Below, in pieces: positions 21,856 through 33,483 of a stretch of DNA of 64,000 nt (positions are counted from its first letter, which is position 1; each line of letters begins with the position of its first letter). This stretch comes from Epiperipatus broadwayi (taxonomy: Eukaryota > Onychophora > Udeonychophora > Euonychophora > Peripatidae), in contig JAQFVV010013377.1 of NCBI GenBank assembly GCA_028023455.1, positions 64,001 to 128,000 on the forward strand, in the 5' to 3' direction. The notes beneath the pieces were generated by a model. That model made no database searches. It had not been told where the DNA came from and saw only the letters and a list, made by a program, of their open reading frames with translations. The position numbers and the translations under genes were made by a program.

Positions 21856-21937
21856 CTGTTGTGTCCCCTATTACCATGAAGAGCACATAATAAGAGAGAT
21901 GTAGCAAAATGAAACTGCTCCTAATTAGATTATTCAT
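21856..21937 (-). CDS. Signal-peptide exon of the Ig-like gene
   Basis: The minus strand begins ATG at 21937 and encodes 27 residues plus one base before CAG|GTAAGT at 21856/21855, a consensus 5' splice site. The peptide starts MNNLIRSS and continues with a hydrophobic core FILLHLSYYVLFMVIG, the form of a secretory signal peptide, with cleavage plausible near GDTT. It leaves the frame in phase 1, exactly what the Ig-like exon at 13776 needs; the split codon is Gly. A ttgttatag word just upstream could be an acceptor for a 5' UTR exon, so transcription may start further right. Recognition rests on splice border, phase and hydrophobicity; no homologue could be checked. Confidence 0.6.
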
Positions 21938-24477
21938 TATTTCTATAACAATAAAAACTCAGTTTATTAATTATTGTACATTTATATCAATTTACAAAAT
22001 AAATTGCAAATAGTAAAATATAAGTAAACAAATAAGTCTTTTCACATAACAGTAAAAATGTAATAATTAAAATTATGGATATAAATAATGAAAATACATT
22101 TTCATAAAAATATACTTCAACACACTCTCAAAGTTGATTAACTTTTGTTTTTAATCAATCAAGTAACTCTATTCACAGAAATACCCAAAATGTAAAAAGT
22201 GTATTTACAAAATTAAAAGTAAGATGCTAAAGAAGGTTTGAAAAATAAAATTCATAGCAATCCTTTTTTTTTCAGGTTAAAATAAAAATCTACTTTGATG
22301 GTTAGATAAAAAATAAAAACAACATGATAAAAAATATTTCATTATTGGTCCATTTATGTACATAGAAAATAGTATTTTGATGCATATTTGCACAACATAC
22401 ACTTAAGCAGCTTTCATATAAATATTTCTAGAAATGCATATATGATATTATTACTGCAGTCTTAATTAACCACATTAAGTTTAATATTTTGTTTTCAGAA
22501 ATATTTTGTCAAATACCAAACAACCAACTCTTCAATGTTGGTTTTATTTATCTAAATATTACAAACTAGTATGTTAAACAAGAAATGACAGCCACCTTAC
22601 AATACCATTACAATCAAATAGTTCACTATATATAGTGTAATGGTCAGCTTATATGTGTTTAAATTTATTTCAATTTATTTAGGTGCCTGCTGATATTGAG
22701 CATCATGAAATATATCACACATATAGTTCATTTATATATTTTAATAGAACTCACAAAGTATTTTTAAACATGTGACAGTAATAATAACTATACCACAACT
22801 ATTTGTGATATCTGAATAATTCATGTAGAACACAAGTTGTTTCCCATGTAATGGACATGAAATTGATAAAACTAGACAATTTTACACATACAGAAGATTC
22901 CACACAATTAAAGAAATAAAAAATCAAGTTTATTTACAAGGTATTATAATTATCAGGCATGATACAATGTACTTTTACTCAAAATATGATTACATTACAT
23001 ACTATATCATAAGAATTTATGTTAAGTTTATTTATAAATTGATTGTTTTAATAATCATTTTTACTACATTTTATTTTTAGTTCACATCATGTTGCAAGTC
23101 AATAGTAGTTATTTGTGAAATATTCAAGATTTACTTAGATTAATTTGAAATTATTAATTATATGATTGATCATGTTTGTCATAAGGTAAAAACCCTAGTC
23201 TTTATTCCTGAATGTAAACTTACATATAGCAAGCTCTTACAAATATTATACATTTATTCATTTCATTAGCTTTATAGAATAGTGTTGCATATATTTGGTA
23301 TGGAATTATTAGTCAATACACTTTATTTACCAAGACAATTCTGGCGAGTACAACTATAAGTCCCAACATTGATTTAATAATAACTCAAATTACTTATAGA
23401 AATGACTCTTTTGAATATGAACTTGAAGTTAATAATATTCTATGTGGGTGAGATTCTTATTTTAAATATGATTCCATATTTACTAGACAAGGCCATGAAT
23501 AAATTCACCATATAGATATATTTTAACCATTCCACAGTAATTTAAGAACTGCATTTATAAGATTTATTTATGCAACATCTAATTCACAGGGATCAAAGAG
23601 ATAATTTGGTTACAGATGAAGTCTATTGATTTTCCAAATAAACGAAGTCTAATAATTGTACAATTATTAATTATTTTAGTACATGGACATATTTTAATTA
23701 TTTAGAAAAATGTGGCTTTACATATATAAAATGGATATTATAATATGCTGATTATTTCACTTAATTTTATATACTGACTGACAATTTCTTAGATAACTTT
23801 TTTAAAGAAATAATTGTTTAGATGAGCATTTATATGTTGAAAAATAAGATGAAGCATATTTTGCATTTTTCTTACATTAACACACAGCTAAAATACGTAT
23901 AGTTGTTTAATATCAAATGCTCACTTCATTAATAAAACATTCACTTTTCCTTTTAATCCATTCATTAAATAATATAGTATATAAATATTTTATACATAAT
24001 AAAATAAAATTTATTAAAATGAAGTACATACTAAGAGACCTACAAATAAAACATAAATGTTTAATATGTTTGGATAACAGTCAAATAAATAAATACATGT
24101 TTTCTTTTTTAAATTTACACAGCAGAATAATTTTACATGACATGCATTACTTCATTCTATTCATAAATATGTTCTTCTATTAAAAGTTGTTATAATGTTT
24201 TTTATCTATCTCTTGAATTTGAAATTTGAGGTTAAGCATTTTTGTCTTCATTTTAAATATCTTTTTTCTAAATAGCTTGGCCAGATTTACAAGAGACCAG
24301 GTTAGATATCAGGCAGTTGGTGTGTTTTTCTTTTCTTATTTTTTTAATCATTCTAAAAATGGTTGATCAATTTCAATAAATCAAGGATTCACTCATTAAT
24401 TTCAAGAAAATATGACAATTTATTTCTGACTTCTAGATTTTCACACCTTCAATTTTTGTTGAGCATCTGTGTGATGT
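21938..24477. other. AT-rich non-coding DNA upstream of the Ig-like gene
   Basis: No gene or named repeat seen. The open stretch at 23917-24183 (+) is a chance product of AT-rich sequence. A promoter for the minus-strand Ig-like gene could lie here but shows no diagnostic motif. Confidence 0.5.
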
Positions 24478-25595
24478 CATTTTATTTTAATTACATGAAT
24501 CTTATATAATGAACATGCGAATAGTTCTTAATAAGCTTTTCCGAATATCCTCAATCTTAGACTGGTTTCTGCTACTAGCTTATTCAATGAGGTGCTAGGA
24601 TATTTAAGCATTAGATTTAAAATACCAGGCTAAGTCCAGCACTTTCTCTAATGGATAACTATTAAGTAGAGAATGTAAAATTCTCAGATATTCATGTCTT
24701 CCAATCCAGCTAACTTAAATAGCCATATGGGACTGAACTAAGTTCAGATATACTATATATTAATAGCTGTAGCAATATAAAATCAGCAAAGCCTTAATAG
24801 CAAAAAAGAACATTACAAAGAATTCAAGTTGTATATCATATGGCCTAATTTAACAAGTTTGTATTAGAAATGTTAGTTAATAAACATGCAAATAGCTCTT
24901 AATAAGCTCTTCAGAATATCCTCAACCTCATACCAGTTTCTTCTACTGGCTTCCTCAGTGAGATGCTAAAATATTCAAGCATTATGTTTTAAATACCAGG
25001 CCTTGCCCAGCATTTTATTTAATATATAACTATTAAGTAGAAAATTTGAAAATTTCACATATCCATATATCTTCCAACTCAATTATCTTGCTTAAATAGC
25101 CATATGGGGCTGAAAAGCTTGTTAAGAGCTGTTTATAAGCTCATTATATAACACTTGTAATACAAGCTTGATAAATTATGTTGTGTAATATATGATTTGA
25201 TTTCTTTGTAATTTTATTTTTTGTTATTAAGATTTTAGTGATTTTATATTGCTAAAACTATTAATATATGGTGTATCTGAACTTAGTTAAGCACCATATG
25301 GCTATTTACATTAGATAGCTGGATCGGAAGACATATGAATGTCTAAAATTTTCAGATTTTCTACTTAATAGTTTTCCATTAGATAAAGTACTGGACTGTG
25401 TTTGGTATTTTAAATCTAATGCTTGAATATCCTAGCACCTCACTGAGTAAGCCAGTAGCAGAAACTGGCCTGAGGTTGAGAATATAGTTAAAAGCTTATT
25501 ATGAGCTGTTTTAAGCCCATAATATAGCATTTGTAATACAAGCTTGTTAAATTTGATCATGTAATATATGATTTATTTTTTTTGTAATTACATGA
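24478..25595. mobile_element. Foldback element, family 2, copy A
   Basis: Two direct units (about 24520-24870 and 24885-25130) are followed by one inverted unit (about 25140-25560). Shared words are gaatatcctcaa, actattaagtagag/a, tagccatatgg and gaactaagttcagat, with their reverse complements tgaggttgaga, ctacttaatagt, ccatatggcta and atctgaacttagtt in the last unit. The palindrome centre lies near 25130. No coding frame. It is related in sequence and layout to 40370-41160. Non-autonomous; class of mobilising enzyme unknown. Confidence 0.8.
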
Positions 25596-27234
25596 AATAT
25601 TAAATTGCACCAATTTTGCTTTTCATTTTGAATTTCACATCTCAAAATAAGATTGAATATTTCATTAACTTATTTTTAATCTAACTATTAAAAATCTTTT
25701 TCTAATACTGATATACTTCAGTGAGTTGTGGCAACATATTCCTGACATTTTTTTAATTTTTGATAAAAGTAAGTAGGGGTTTATATAATTTATTGTTTTT
25801 TCTTAAATTTAAACACTTTTAGCAAACCTATTATATTATTTATGATTATTTTAATATAACATTTTAATAATTTATTCCAAAATTTACACATTACTTTTAT
25901 TATTATTGCATGTAATACTTTATTTTTAAGATATTTATTGTAATTTATATAATTTACATTTAAAACATTTGAATTTCATTTTTATTAGCTTTCTGTAAAA
26001 CCCATAACCAGCTTCTTGTCATATATACTTTCATACAGAAAATAAAATATAACACTCATGTATAAATAATTTAGTAAATGACATTGTATAACCTTGTAAA
26101 ATTACTTTATCACATCTTAAACAATACTAGATTATGTGGTGCACCTCATAATACAATAAAGTATAATTGAAGGACTTTAGTAAATAACAATTTATGATTT
26201 TTACGTACAATGATTATTATCTGGTTATTTTTCTATATTATATCTGCAGAATATATTTTGAATGTTCAAATGATAATGAGAAAAAAATGCAGCATGTAGC
26301 AGAAATGGTTATATTGGTAAGATTGTAAATAATTTTAAATATTTTTATGGCTGTTAGTTATAATAAATTATATTACTTATGAGGAGTAATACATAATTTA
26401 GTGATAGTGCAGAAACATTGCAATACACTCAAGTATCAAAATTATTTACATTGAATTATAAGAGTACAATTTGTTCTGAAAACATATTATATGGAAGTAA
26501 GATATGAATCTTTCATCAACTTAACACAAAATCAATAGAAATGTCATTTAAGTAGGTTTTAAATATGCTTTGACATGTTATATAACAATAAGTATTATAT
26601 ACAAATCAGTGTAAATATACTGATTTCCCCAACTGTAAAAACATATTTATGCCTTTTTAAAAATATTCCAAGTTAAACATGACTATAAAGTTTATCAAAC
26701 TAGAAAACACAAATTTTCTTTTGAGAACATATGACTGGTAATTTGGTATGATTTTTAAAAAATTCAAAAAAATATATTTTCTCCAAAACATTAGAAGTCA
26801 GTGTTATCAATGATAAATATAACATTTTTGTAAAGTAATAATTGACATGTGAAAAATTCATTTTTAATTTTTGTCTTATTTATATTATTGTGGTCTTAAG
26901 ATAGTAAATTACAGGTGAAGTTAGATTAAAAAATTAAATTTCATTTCAGTTAAAAAATTTTAGGCACATTTTTTTATTTTATTTGATGATCAGACTGTCT
27001 CTTTAGAAATAAAAAATAATAATTTCATACATAATATGTAAAATCCATTAATAAATATTTATTACAATATAACTGTTGTTCATCATTTAATAATTGTAAA
27101 AATGTCTAAAAATTCCTTAACTGATCAGTAATTGCTTTTCAAAGTATATTAATTCGGCATTCTTGCATCTTATTTGCTGAAATAAATGTTTAGTGTAGGA
27201 GTATATATTGAAGCTATACATATATACACATGGA

Positions 27235-27258
27235 ATATATATATATATATATATATAT
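27235..27258. repeat. (TA)n microsatellite
   Basis: About twelve AT dinucleotides in a row. Confidence 0.9.
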
Positions 27259-28063
27259 GCTTCACCATTTACTGCGGTTTAACTAAATACCATGAATCCA
27301 ACCACAATGAATGTAGACAAAATTTAAAGTAAGTAAAAGCTTTAAAAACATTCCGTAAATTTTAGAAAATAAAATGAAAAGATTTTATTTTAGATAACAA
27401 AATAAAATTTCTGGAACTCATCAGAGAAAAAGATTAGTTAGATAAGAATAATTAATTAAAAAACACTGCAATTAAAAATAAGATAGCAGAACAATGGGAT
27501 TGAATGTAAGATGACTAACAAGCTAAGTATAAATTGAGAACTTGTCTATTGTTCTTGCTTTTTTACCTGACTCAGTTCTACTGACATCAGCCACACAGAT
27601 ATTTTATTGGAAAAGAAATAAAATTAACTTTTTTGGAATGAACTCTCTCCAACCAAGAAAATATCTTAGCTTCTTGCTGAATAAATTCTCAAGCTACCCA
27701 CATTCTATAGACAAGGAGAAAGAAACTTAAAAATGGGTGCTATAATAAAAATGGTGGAGTAGACTTTTCCCTCTATCTCCCAATTGTTTTTCCTGTCTGC
27801 TGGAGCTTGGAAAGATGTAACCCCAAAAATTGTAGTGTGCCAGAATAATTTTGTCTGACAATTTCCTGCTACTATAAATGGATAACCGAGGACAAAAATC
27901 ACCATAAGCAATCAGTATGGACTTCTCACCAGAATGTCTTCATGGTCATCTAATAAAGACGTATACAATCTAAAAATTGTTAACAGTAACTTTAATTTTT
28001 CATTTGTATTTTATGTTGGCTTAAACTACAAACTTAAGTCATTTATGTTATAATTATAATGTG

Positions 28064-28065
<2 letters not shown>

Positions 28066-28123
<58 letters not shown>
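28066..28123. repeat. (TA)n microsatellite
   Basis: Pure TA run of about 29 units. Confidence 0.95.
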
Positions 28124-28124
<1 letters not shown>

Positions 28125-28422
28125 CCTGAGAATTTTTAACATTTTCATTATTTTTTTTATTTTACCAGTATAATGGCAATTCTTAATTCTATTAATATAT
28201 ACATAATTTTTTTTGGGTTAATGGATTGCCATTATTCATTACTTGAATTGTACAATACTTATATATTTTTTAAAAGAAATAAACACAATTTCTTTCTTAT
28301 AGTTTGGCATAAACATATATATACTGGAGGAACTGGAAGTGAAAAATAATCTAATTTCATTTATTTCTATTTGTTCGACCTGCTACTAAATACAAGAATA
28401 TTTCAGATTATTAAAACTCTTT

Positions 28423-29263
28423 GTAAACAAGACATTTATTTTATATAGTGCGATGTTTTTATAAACTGTAATACCAATAAGAAAATGCACATGCGCTTTG
28501 TAGATGTCCCTATATAAATGAATACTCCCACTTTTTCAAACACAAGATAAAGTCTTTGGGAAAAGATAGAATGAATCCATCTCTCTTTTCAACCCAAACA
28601 TGTATGTATGGGAAAAAGTTAAGTGTTTGAAAATGAGAGCACGAAGTTGTTAATTGATCACTTTAAATTACTTTTTTACTATGTGAATGAATGACACTTG
28701 TGAAATTTCTAAAATTTACGATACATCATTCTTATTAAATTAAACATAAGTAAACAAGACATTTATTTTATATAGCACGATGTGTAATAAACTGTAATAC
28801 CAATAAGCTAATGCACATGCGCTTTGTAGATGCCACTTTATAAATGAATGCTCCCACTTTTTTAAACATAAGATAATGTCTTGTGCACATATGTTTTAAT
28901 TTAATAAGAATGACGTATCATAAATTCTAGAAATTTCACAAGTGTCATTCATTCACATAGTAAACAAGTAATTTAAAGTGATCAATTAACAACATAACAC
29001 TCTCATTTTAAACACTTAAGATTTGCCCATACATATACGTTTGGGTCAAAAAGATAGATGGATTCATTCTATCTTTTCCCAATGACTTTATCTTGTGTTT
29101 GAAAAAGTGGAAGTATTCATTTATATAGTGTCATCTACAAAGTGCATGTGCATTATCTTATTGGCTTATTGGTATTACAGATTATAAAAACATTGTGCTA
29201 TATAAAATAAATGTCTTGTTTACATATGTTTAATTTAATAAGAATGATGTATCGTAAATTCTG
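28423..29263. mobile_element. Palindromic element, family 3, with 11 bp flanking repeat
   Basis: Arms of roughly 330 bp: gtaaacaagacattta at 28423 pairs with taaatgtcttgtttac ending at 29222, through gcacatgcgctttgtagatg and its diverged mirror. An extra partial direct copy of the arm start lies at 28751-28882 in the middle. Beyond the right arm is a second copy of the ttaatttaataagaatga end piece, so the ends are not simple TIRs. taaaactcttt occurs just outside both ends (28412-28422 and 29264-29274), which looks like an 11 bp target duplication. No open frame. A partial relative is at 56088-56230. Confidence 0.75.
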
Positions 29264-29274
29264 TAAAACTCTTT

Positions 29275-30839
29275 TTGAATAAAATTTCTCCTTCCAATTC
29301 TTTTCTGCCATAAGGGTTTCACTAATTTTTTTAAATATATATTAGAAAGAGAGAAAAGGCAGAACAAGCAATGGTCGTTTTTTTTTAAAAAAAATTCAAT
29401 GTTTCCTTTTATAATTTATACTTAGAAATATAAAAAGAAAATGACATTCGAGTATATATATTAAAATGTTCAATTTTATGCATTTTGTAAGAAAGATCCA
29501 ATCCTGTCTTGTATTTTTTTATACTTTCTTAAAGTCAATCTGGGTTTTACCAATATATATCTATTTGTCTAAAACAGATATAGCTTATGCGTTTTTTTAA
29601 TTTGGTTAAATATAAAAGAGGGTACAGTACAGTTATATATGTGTAAATTAAAATATTAAATCTTTATTAAACTCTAAGGGTGAACTAGTTCAATAGTGAT
29701 TAATTAATATACTATCTTTTTATATATTTTAATGTTAGAAAAAGGTGCAAAGTAATTATTTCTAATAGTAGATATTCTCTCAGCCTCAGAAAGATTTTGA
29801 AGTCATATTATTTCATATACGTATATTTTACCTAAGGTTTTAAAGTTTAATGGTCAGTTGACCACATTTTTGTCATATATTGTGCTACTTGGTGATTTGT
29901 GTGGGGGTCTCAGCACATATTCATAGCTCCTGTCATCTTTGATTCATAGGATAACACCACTTTAAGATTGCCATTGATGATACAGTGGATCTCAACCTTT
30001 TTCCAATATTACTACTGGACATAGCTCGGATCATGCTGTAGGTGAATGGGCTCCATCTCTCTAACTGTTGTGTTAAAACCGGAGTGCTATCCAGACCTCA
30101 AGTTAGCCATATATAAAACTTTGTGCCTTCGAGACTTGCTTCTAAGCCCACACAATTAAATCACCAAAAACCACTGTAATATTTAATTTCATTATAAATA
30201 AAATCTTAACTTGGTAATATCCTCAAGATATTGCTGAGTAAGTCTGAGAAATGTCCACTGGGGTGGTGGGGATTTTCTTTATTTTGTCGTTTTAATGCAG
30301 GCTCTATTAAAAAATGACCGTAATCTATTTAACTAGTTTTAACCAATTTGTCCATTTTTGTAATTTTACCCTAGTGTTATGTTTTTCTGTATGCCTCCTT
30401 TAAACTGAAGCACCCCAATTGTTAGCTAAGTTCAGTATTGTTCTGTAATGATTGTACTATTGTTTAATTATATTAAGTGAATCTTTCTAATGCATATCAA
30501 TACATATCCATGTCTGTAAATGCAAGAAAATAACTTGCAACATTTGTTTGTTAATTATTTCTTCAAATTGTCATTTCATTCACTAATTTCATCAATATCT
30601 TGTCTGTGTCAATATATAGTCTAAACCTGATTTTTCTTTGTTAAAATTCCCCATTAGGATCTCAACTCTCCTTGACCACTGGGCATACATGAAGAAGAAA
30701 TTCTAGTGAGGTTTGGGAAGTAAGTCGCTTAGTAACAATCTGGATGAGTAAGTGAGGTTTGAACCCTTCTACCTGCATCTTTTGGTTAGGTTAAAGCATC
30801 TCTATTTTTCACACCATTAATGTTTTTTTATATATAATC
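29275..30839. other. Non-coding DNA, possible hAT-type MITE and LTR remnant
   Basis: 29275-29980 is featureless AT-rich DNA. 29982-30174 starts cagtggatctcaaccttttt, resembling the first bases of hAT-type terminal repeats, and a ccactg lies at the other end; but only six terminal bases are inverted and no 8 bp target duplication is visible, so this is tentative. The less AT-rich stretch up to 30839 may be the decayed 5' LTR of the Gypsy remnant that follows; no partner LTR remains to test it. Confidence 0.35.
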
Positions 30840-30840
30840 T

Positions 30841-30858
30841 GGCACCCCAAGTGTGGCT
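30841..30858 (+). other. Possible primer-binding site of the Gypsy remnant
   Basis: TGGCACCCCAAGTGTGGC resembles the tRNA-Lys type primer-binding sites (TGGCGCCC...) common in LTR retroelements, with about four mismatches, and lies about 440 bp before the remnant's gag frame. Because the LTR itself cannot be proved, this is an inference from position and motif. Confidence 0.35.
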
Positions 30859-31283
30859 TTACTTAGAGATATACCCTGAGATATGATGTATTGGAATTTG
30901 ATGATCAGGTGAATTTATTTTAAAACAAATAATGTGAATAATATATATATATTCTTCATTGCGCTTTCTGCTCTCTCTGGAAATTTTTTTTTGTTTGTTC
31001 ACACATATATATGTGCATGTGTTGAAACCAACCAAACACTGATTGGAATAATTAACTTAGATATGTATTATTTAGGTTTTTTTTCTTTTGGTGGTGTAGA
31101 GGGACAGTGTGATCAGTTGTGGTGCAGAACAAAAGGGGGTTAATTTAAAAAAAAATTTTTCTACAGATTTTAATAGTCATTGCAATATAGACATAGAGAT
31201 AATGGATCACTAGGTAATATGATGGTTGTACATGTAGCAGCAAAGAAAAAAAAACTTGTCAGGCAAACACAAAGAAAACCAGC

Positions 31284-32202
31284 ATGCTGGGTTCGGCAAC
31301 AGTAAGGAGACGATTGGGAGAGAGAATGATATTAAACCAAAAACACAAGAAAACTCAATTTTTTTTTTGCCAAAATATGAATACTACACAAGAAGAAATA
31401 TGTGATGTCACACTAGATGACATAAATAAGCTGTCAGAGAATATGGTGCAAGACCAAACCCCAAGAATTAGTGATAGAGATATGAACACACCAGATGCCA
31501 AATGTATAGGACAACTGTGATCAAAGACTTGGGAGTAAGAATGAAGAAACAAATGAAACAACAGAAAGAACAGAAATACAAGATAAAAAACTGATATCTG
31601 AACCAAGAAATGATAAATTCCAAAAGGCTAATGTAGAAACAAACAGTAAAAACAATCTAACAGACTCACACAATATAGATAGCCCTCTTGTCACAAAGAT
31701 CATACAAATAAAAACTTTTAGAGGAGACCTTGGAGAGAACCCATGGACCACATAAAGAGTTTACAGGAATTATTCCTATTTCATGAGGCAAGAGAAGTTG
31801 AAAATATAGCTGTGGCTGCAAATCATTTGCATGGGTCTGCACAACACTGGTGGGATTGTATTGAGGTTCAACCCACAACTTTTAATAACTAAAGTTTCGC
31901 ATTGTGTAAGACATTTTGGATTGAAGAGAGGCAGGATGGGATTCATCATTGAGTTTCTCAAGACAAATACTGTGCATCAAGGAGAGACTCATACACAATT
32001 TTTCCTCCACCAGGTAGTACTCCTAAAGTCCCTGACTGCATTTAACTTGTCAGATAGTCACCTCATTAGAACTATAAGATATAACATGCCTTCTAAATTA
32101 ATGTTAAGTTATAGAAATTCAGGAATAAAAGAAATGGGAGAGATGTTAACTGCAATAGACTTTGAAAACATAAGTAAAGATAGCACTGACCCGGAAGAAT
32201 AG
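31284..32202 (+). pseudogene. Gypsy-type gag remnant (several frames)
   Basis: Pieces of a Ty3/Gypsy capsid gene are spread over three frames. The first piece (31284-31520) begins MLGSATVRRRLGERM and is charged. In another frame around 31750-31890 the sequence reads VAANHLHGSAQHWW followed by PTTF, the capsid signature seen also in the element at 37.2 kb (FQGESQVWW...PTTF). The third piece (31831-32202) covers the capsid C-terminal part. Stops and frameshifts make it inactive. It stands directly before the protease frame, the normal gag-pro order. No matching LTRs or RT follow; sequence after 33142 is unrelated. Confidence 0.6.
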
Positions 32203-32353
32203 AAACTTCAAAAATACAAACAGCTGTCATCCAAAATGAATATCAACAAAAAGTTCCAAGTTGAAAAATCTAACAAGGATGAAATCAAAGTGAAGGAGTA
32301 TGACAGTGTCTGGGAAAATAAGAGTCACACCCACAATCACATTGAAACAATAA

Positions 32354-33142
32354 ATGGATCTCCTACTGCTGCACCAGAATTGTCCAACTATCATGGTAAA
32401 AATCGATAACCTCCCAGTTAGGGCATTAATAGATATGGGAAGCCAAGTGTCTCTGATCTCTGATGAATGGCGGACACCATGCATAGTTCATACATACAAC
32501 AAATCACACCACCAAATAGTTCCTGCCAATGGTAAAGATGCCATTGTGGGATCATACCAGATGGAGTCAAATTTAAACATTGGTACCAAATATGTACACC
32601 ACACATTTCAGACCTTGTTGGCTTTAATCCAGGATGCACTGTTAGGATCAGACTTTCTTGTGAAGCATGACTCCCAAATAAACTATCGGGATCGAACCTT
32701 TGACTTTTATAATGAAAAAATGAATTTTGGCAACAATAACCCACAGAGTACAACAAATGTAAGCTGTGTTCAAATAAACATACCATCAGGGGAGCAACAA
32801 ATCATAAACCAAAGTACTTGGAGTGCAAAAAAGCAACATACTCCACATCATGCTTTTAAAAATTTAACAAACTGGTTTTATAATGAAAACATGGATTTTG
32901 ACAACAACAGACAACATAGCACAGCAAATGTAAATGGTGTCCTAGAGAAGATATCAGCAAATCAACAAATTATAAACAAAAGTGTATGGAACAATAAAGA
33001 GCAGAATATGTCACATCATGCTTTTAAGCATTTCACAAACCTCTTAACTACTCAGGGCACAGTGATAACAGAAGCAAGGGCCCATCATGTAGTGAAAAAC
33101 CCAGTACATAATACAAGTGGCAGATACGTAGCTGGAAATTGA
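32354..33142 (+). pseudogene. Retropepsin-like protease remnant of a Gypsy element
   Basis: 262 open residues. Positions 14-36 hold MVKIDNLPVRALIDMGSQVS, the N-terminal strand and active-site loop of a retroviral-type aspartic protease, where the usual D-T/S-G triad reads D-M-G, so activity is doubtful. A flap-like stretch (VPANGKDAIVG) and the conserved ALLGSDFLVKH near residues 95-105 complete the fold. The C-terminal half contains two diverged repeats (FYNE.M.F.NN.Q.STANV and IINxSxW..K.Q...HHAFK), unlike protease. RT, RNase H and integrase are absent, so the element is 3'-truncated. Confidence 0.65.
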
Positions 33143-33440
33143 ATATGATTTATTTAAACAACCAGATCTTGAATGCAGAATTATTAATAATGCTTTGAAT
33201 AATAAATTCTAGAAAAAAGAATGTATTTTACTTTTAATGCCTTCTGATAGTAAATGATAGTCATTTAAATAGACATAAATATCAAATAGCATTGCATTAT
33301 TAGACTATTTATAATACATGTGTAAAGTTAGTTTGCTTCCATTTAAATAAAATATATAACGAAAAATTTGATACTATTTATTATTAACATATATACATAA
33401 ATGACCTCTATCTAGAATGAATATAAGTTTTGTTGTAAGC

Positions 33441-33442
<2 letters not shown>
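33143..33442. other. AT-rich non-coding DNA
   Basis: Nothing recognised between the Gypsy remnant and the TA microsatellite. Confidence 0.6.

Positions 33443-33480
<38 letters not shown>
33443..33480. repeat. (TA)n microsatellite abutting an LTR
   Basis: About nineteen TA units ending directly at the first shared base of the 5' LTR. The 3' LTR has ten more candidate bases (tggtgtaatg) after its polypurine tract, so the microsatellite may have replaced the original LTR tip. Confidence 0.9.

Positions 33481-33481
<1 letters not shown>

Positions 33482-33483
<2 letters not shown>

Larger units (their letters stand above)
25596..28411. other. AT-rich non-coding DNA
   Basis: No gene. A less AT-rich patch at 27540-27930 has modest open frames on both strands (62 and 68 codons) but no recognisable motif; it may be an old unidentified repeat. 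TA microsatellites lie at 27235-27258 and 28066-28123. Confidence 0.5.

Noticed and set aside
23917-24183. 88-codon plus frame as a membrane protein
   Set aside because: Very AT-rich, Ile/Leu/Lys-rich chance frame with no homology or gene context.
27542-27911. Moderate open frames on both strands near 27.5-27.9 kb
   Set aside because: No domain, no splice borders and similar length on both strands; more likely an old repeat.
29982-30174. hAT-type MITE as a firm call
   Set aside because: Only the left end resembles a hAT terminus; six inverted bases and no 8 bp duplication are not enough.
32418-32786. 122-codon minus frame opposite the protease
   Set aside because: Shadow of the plus-strand retropepsin, which has clear family motifs.
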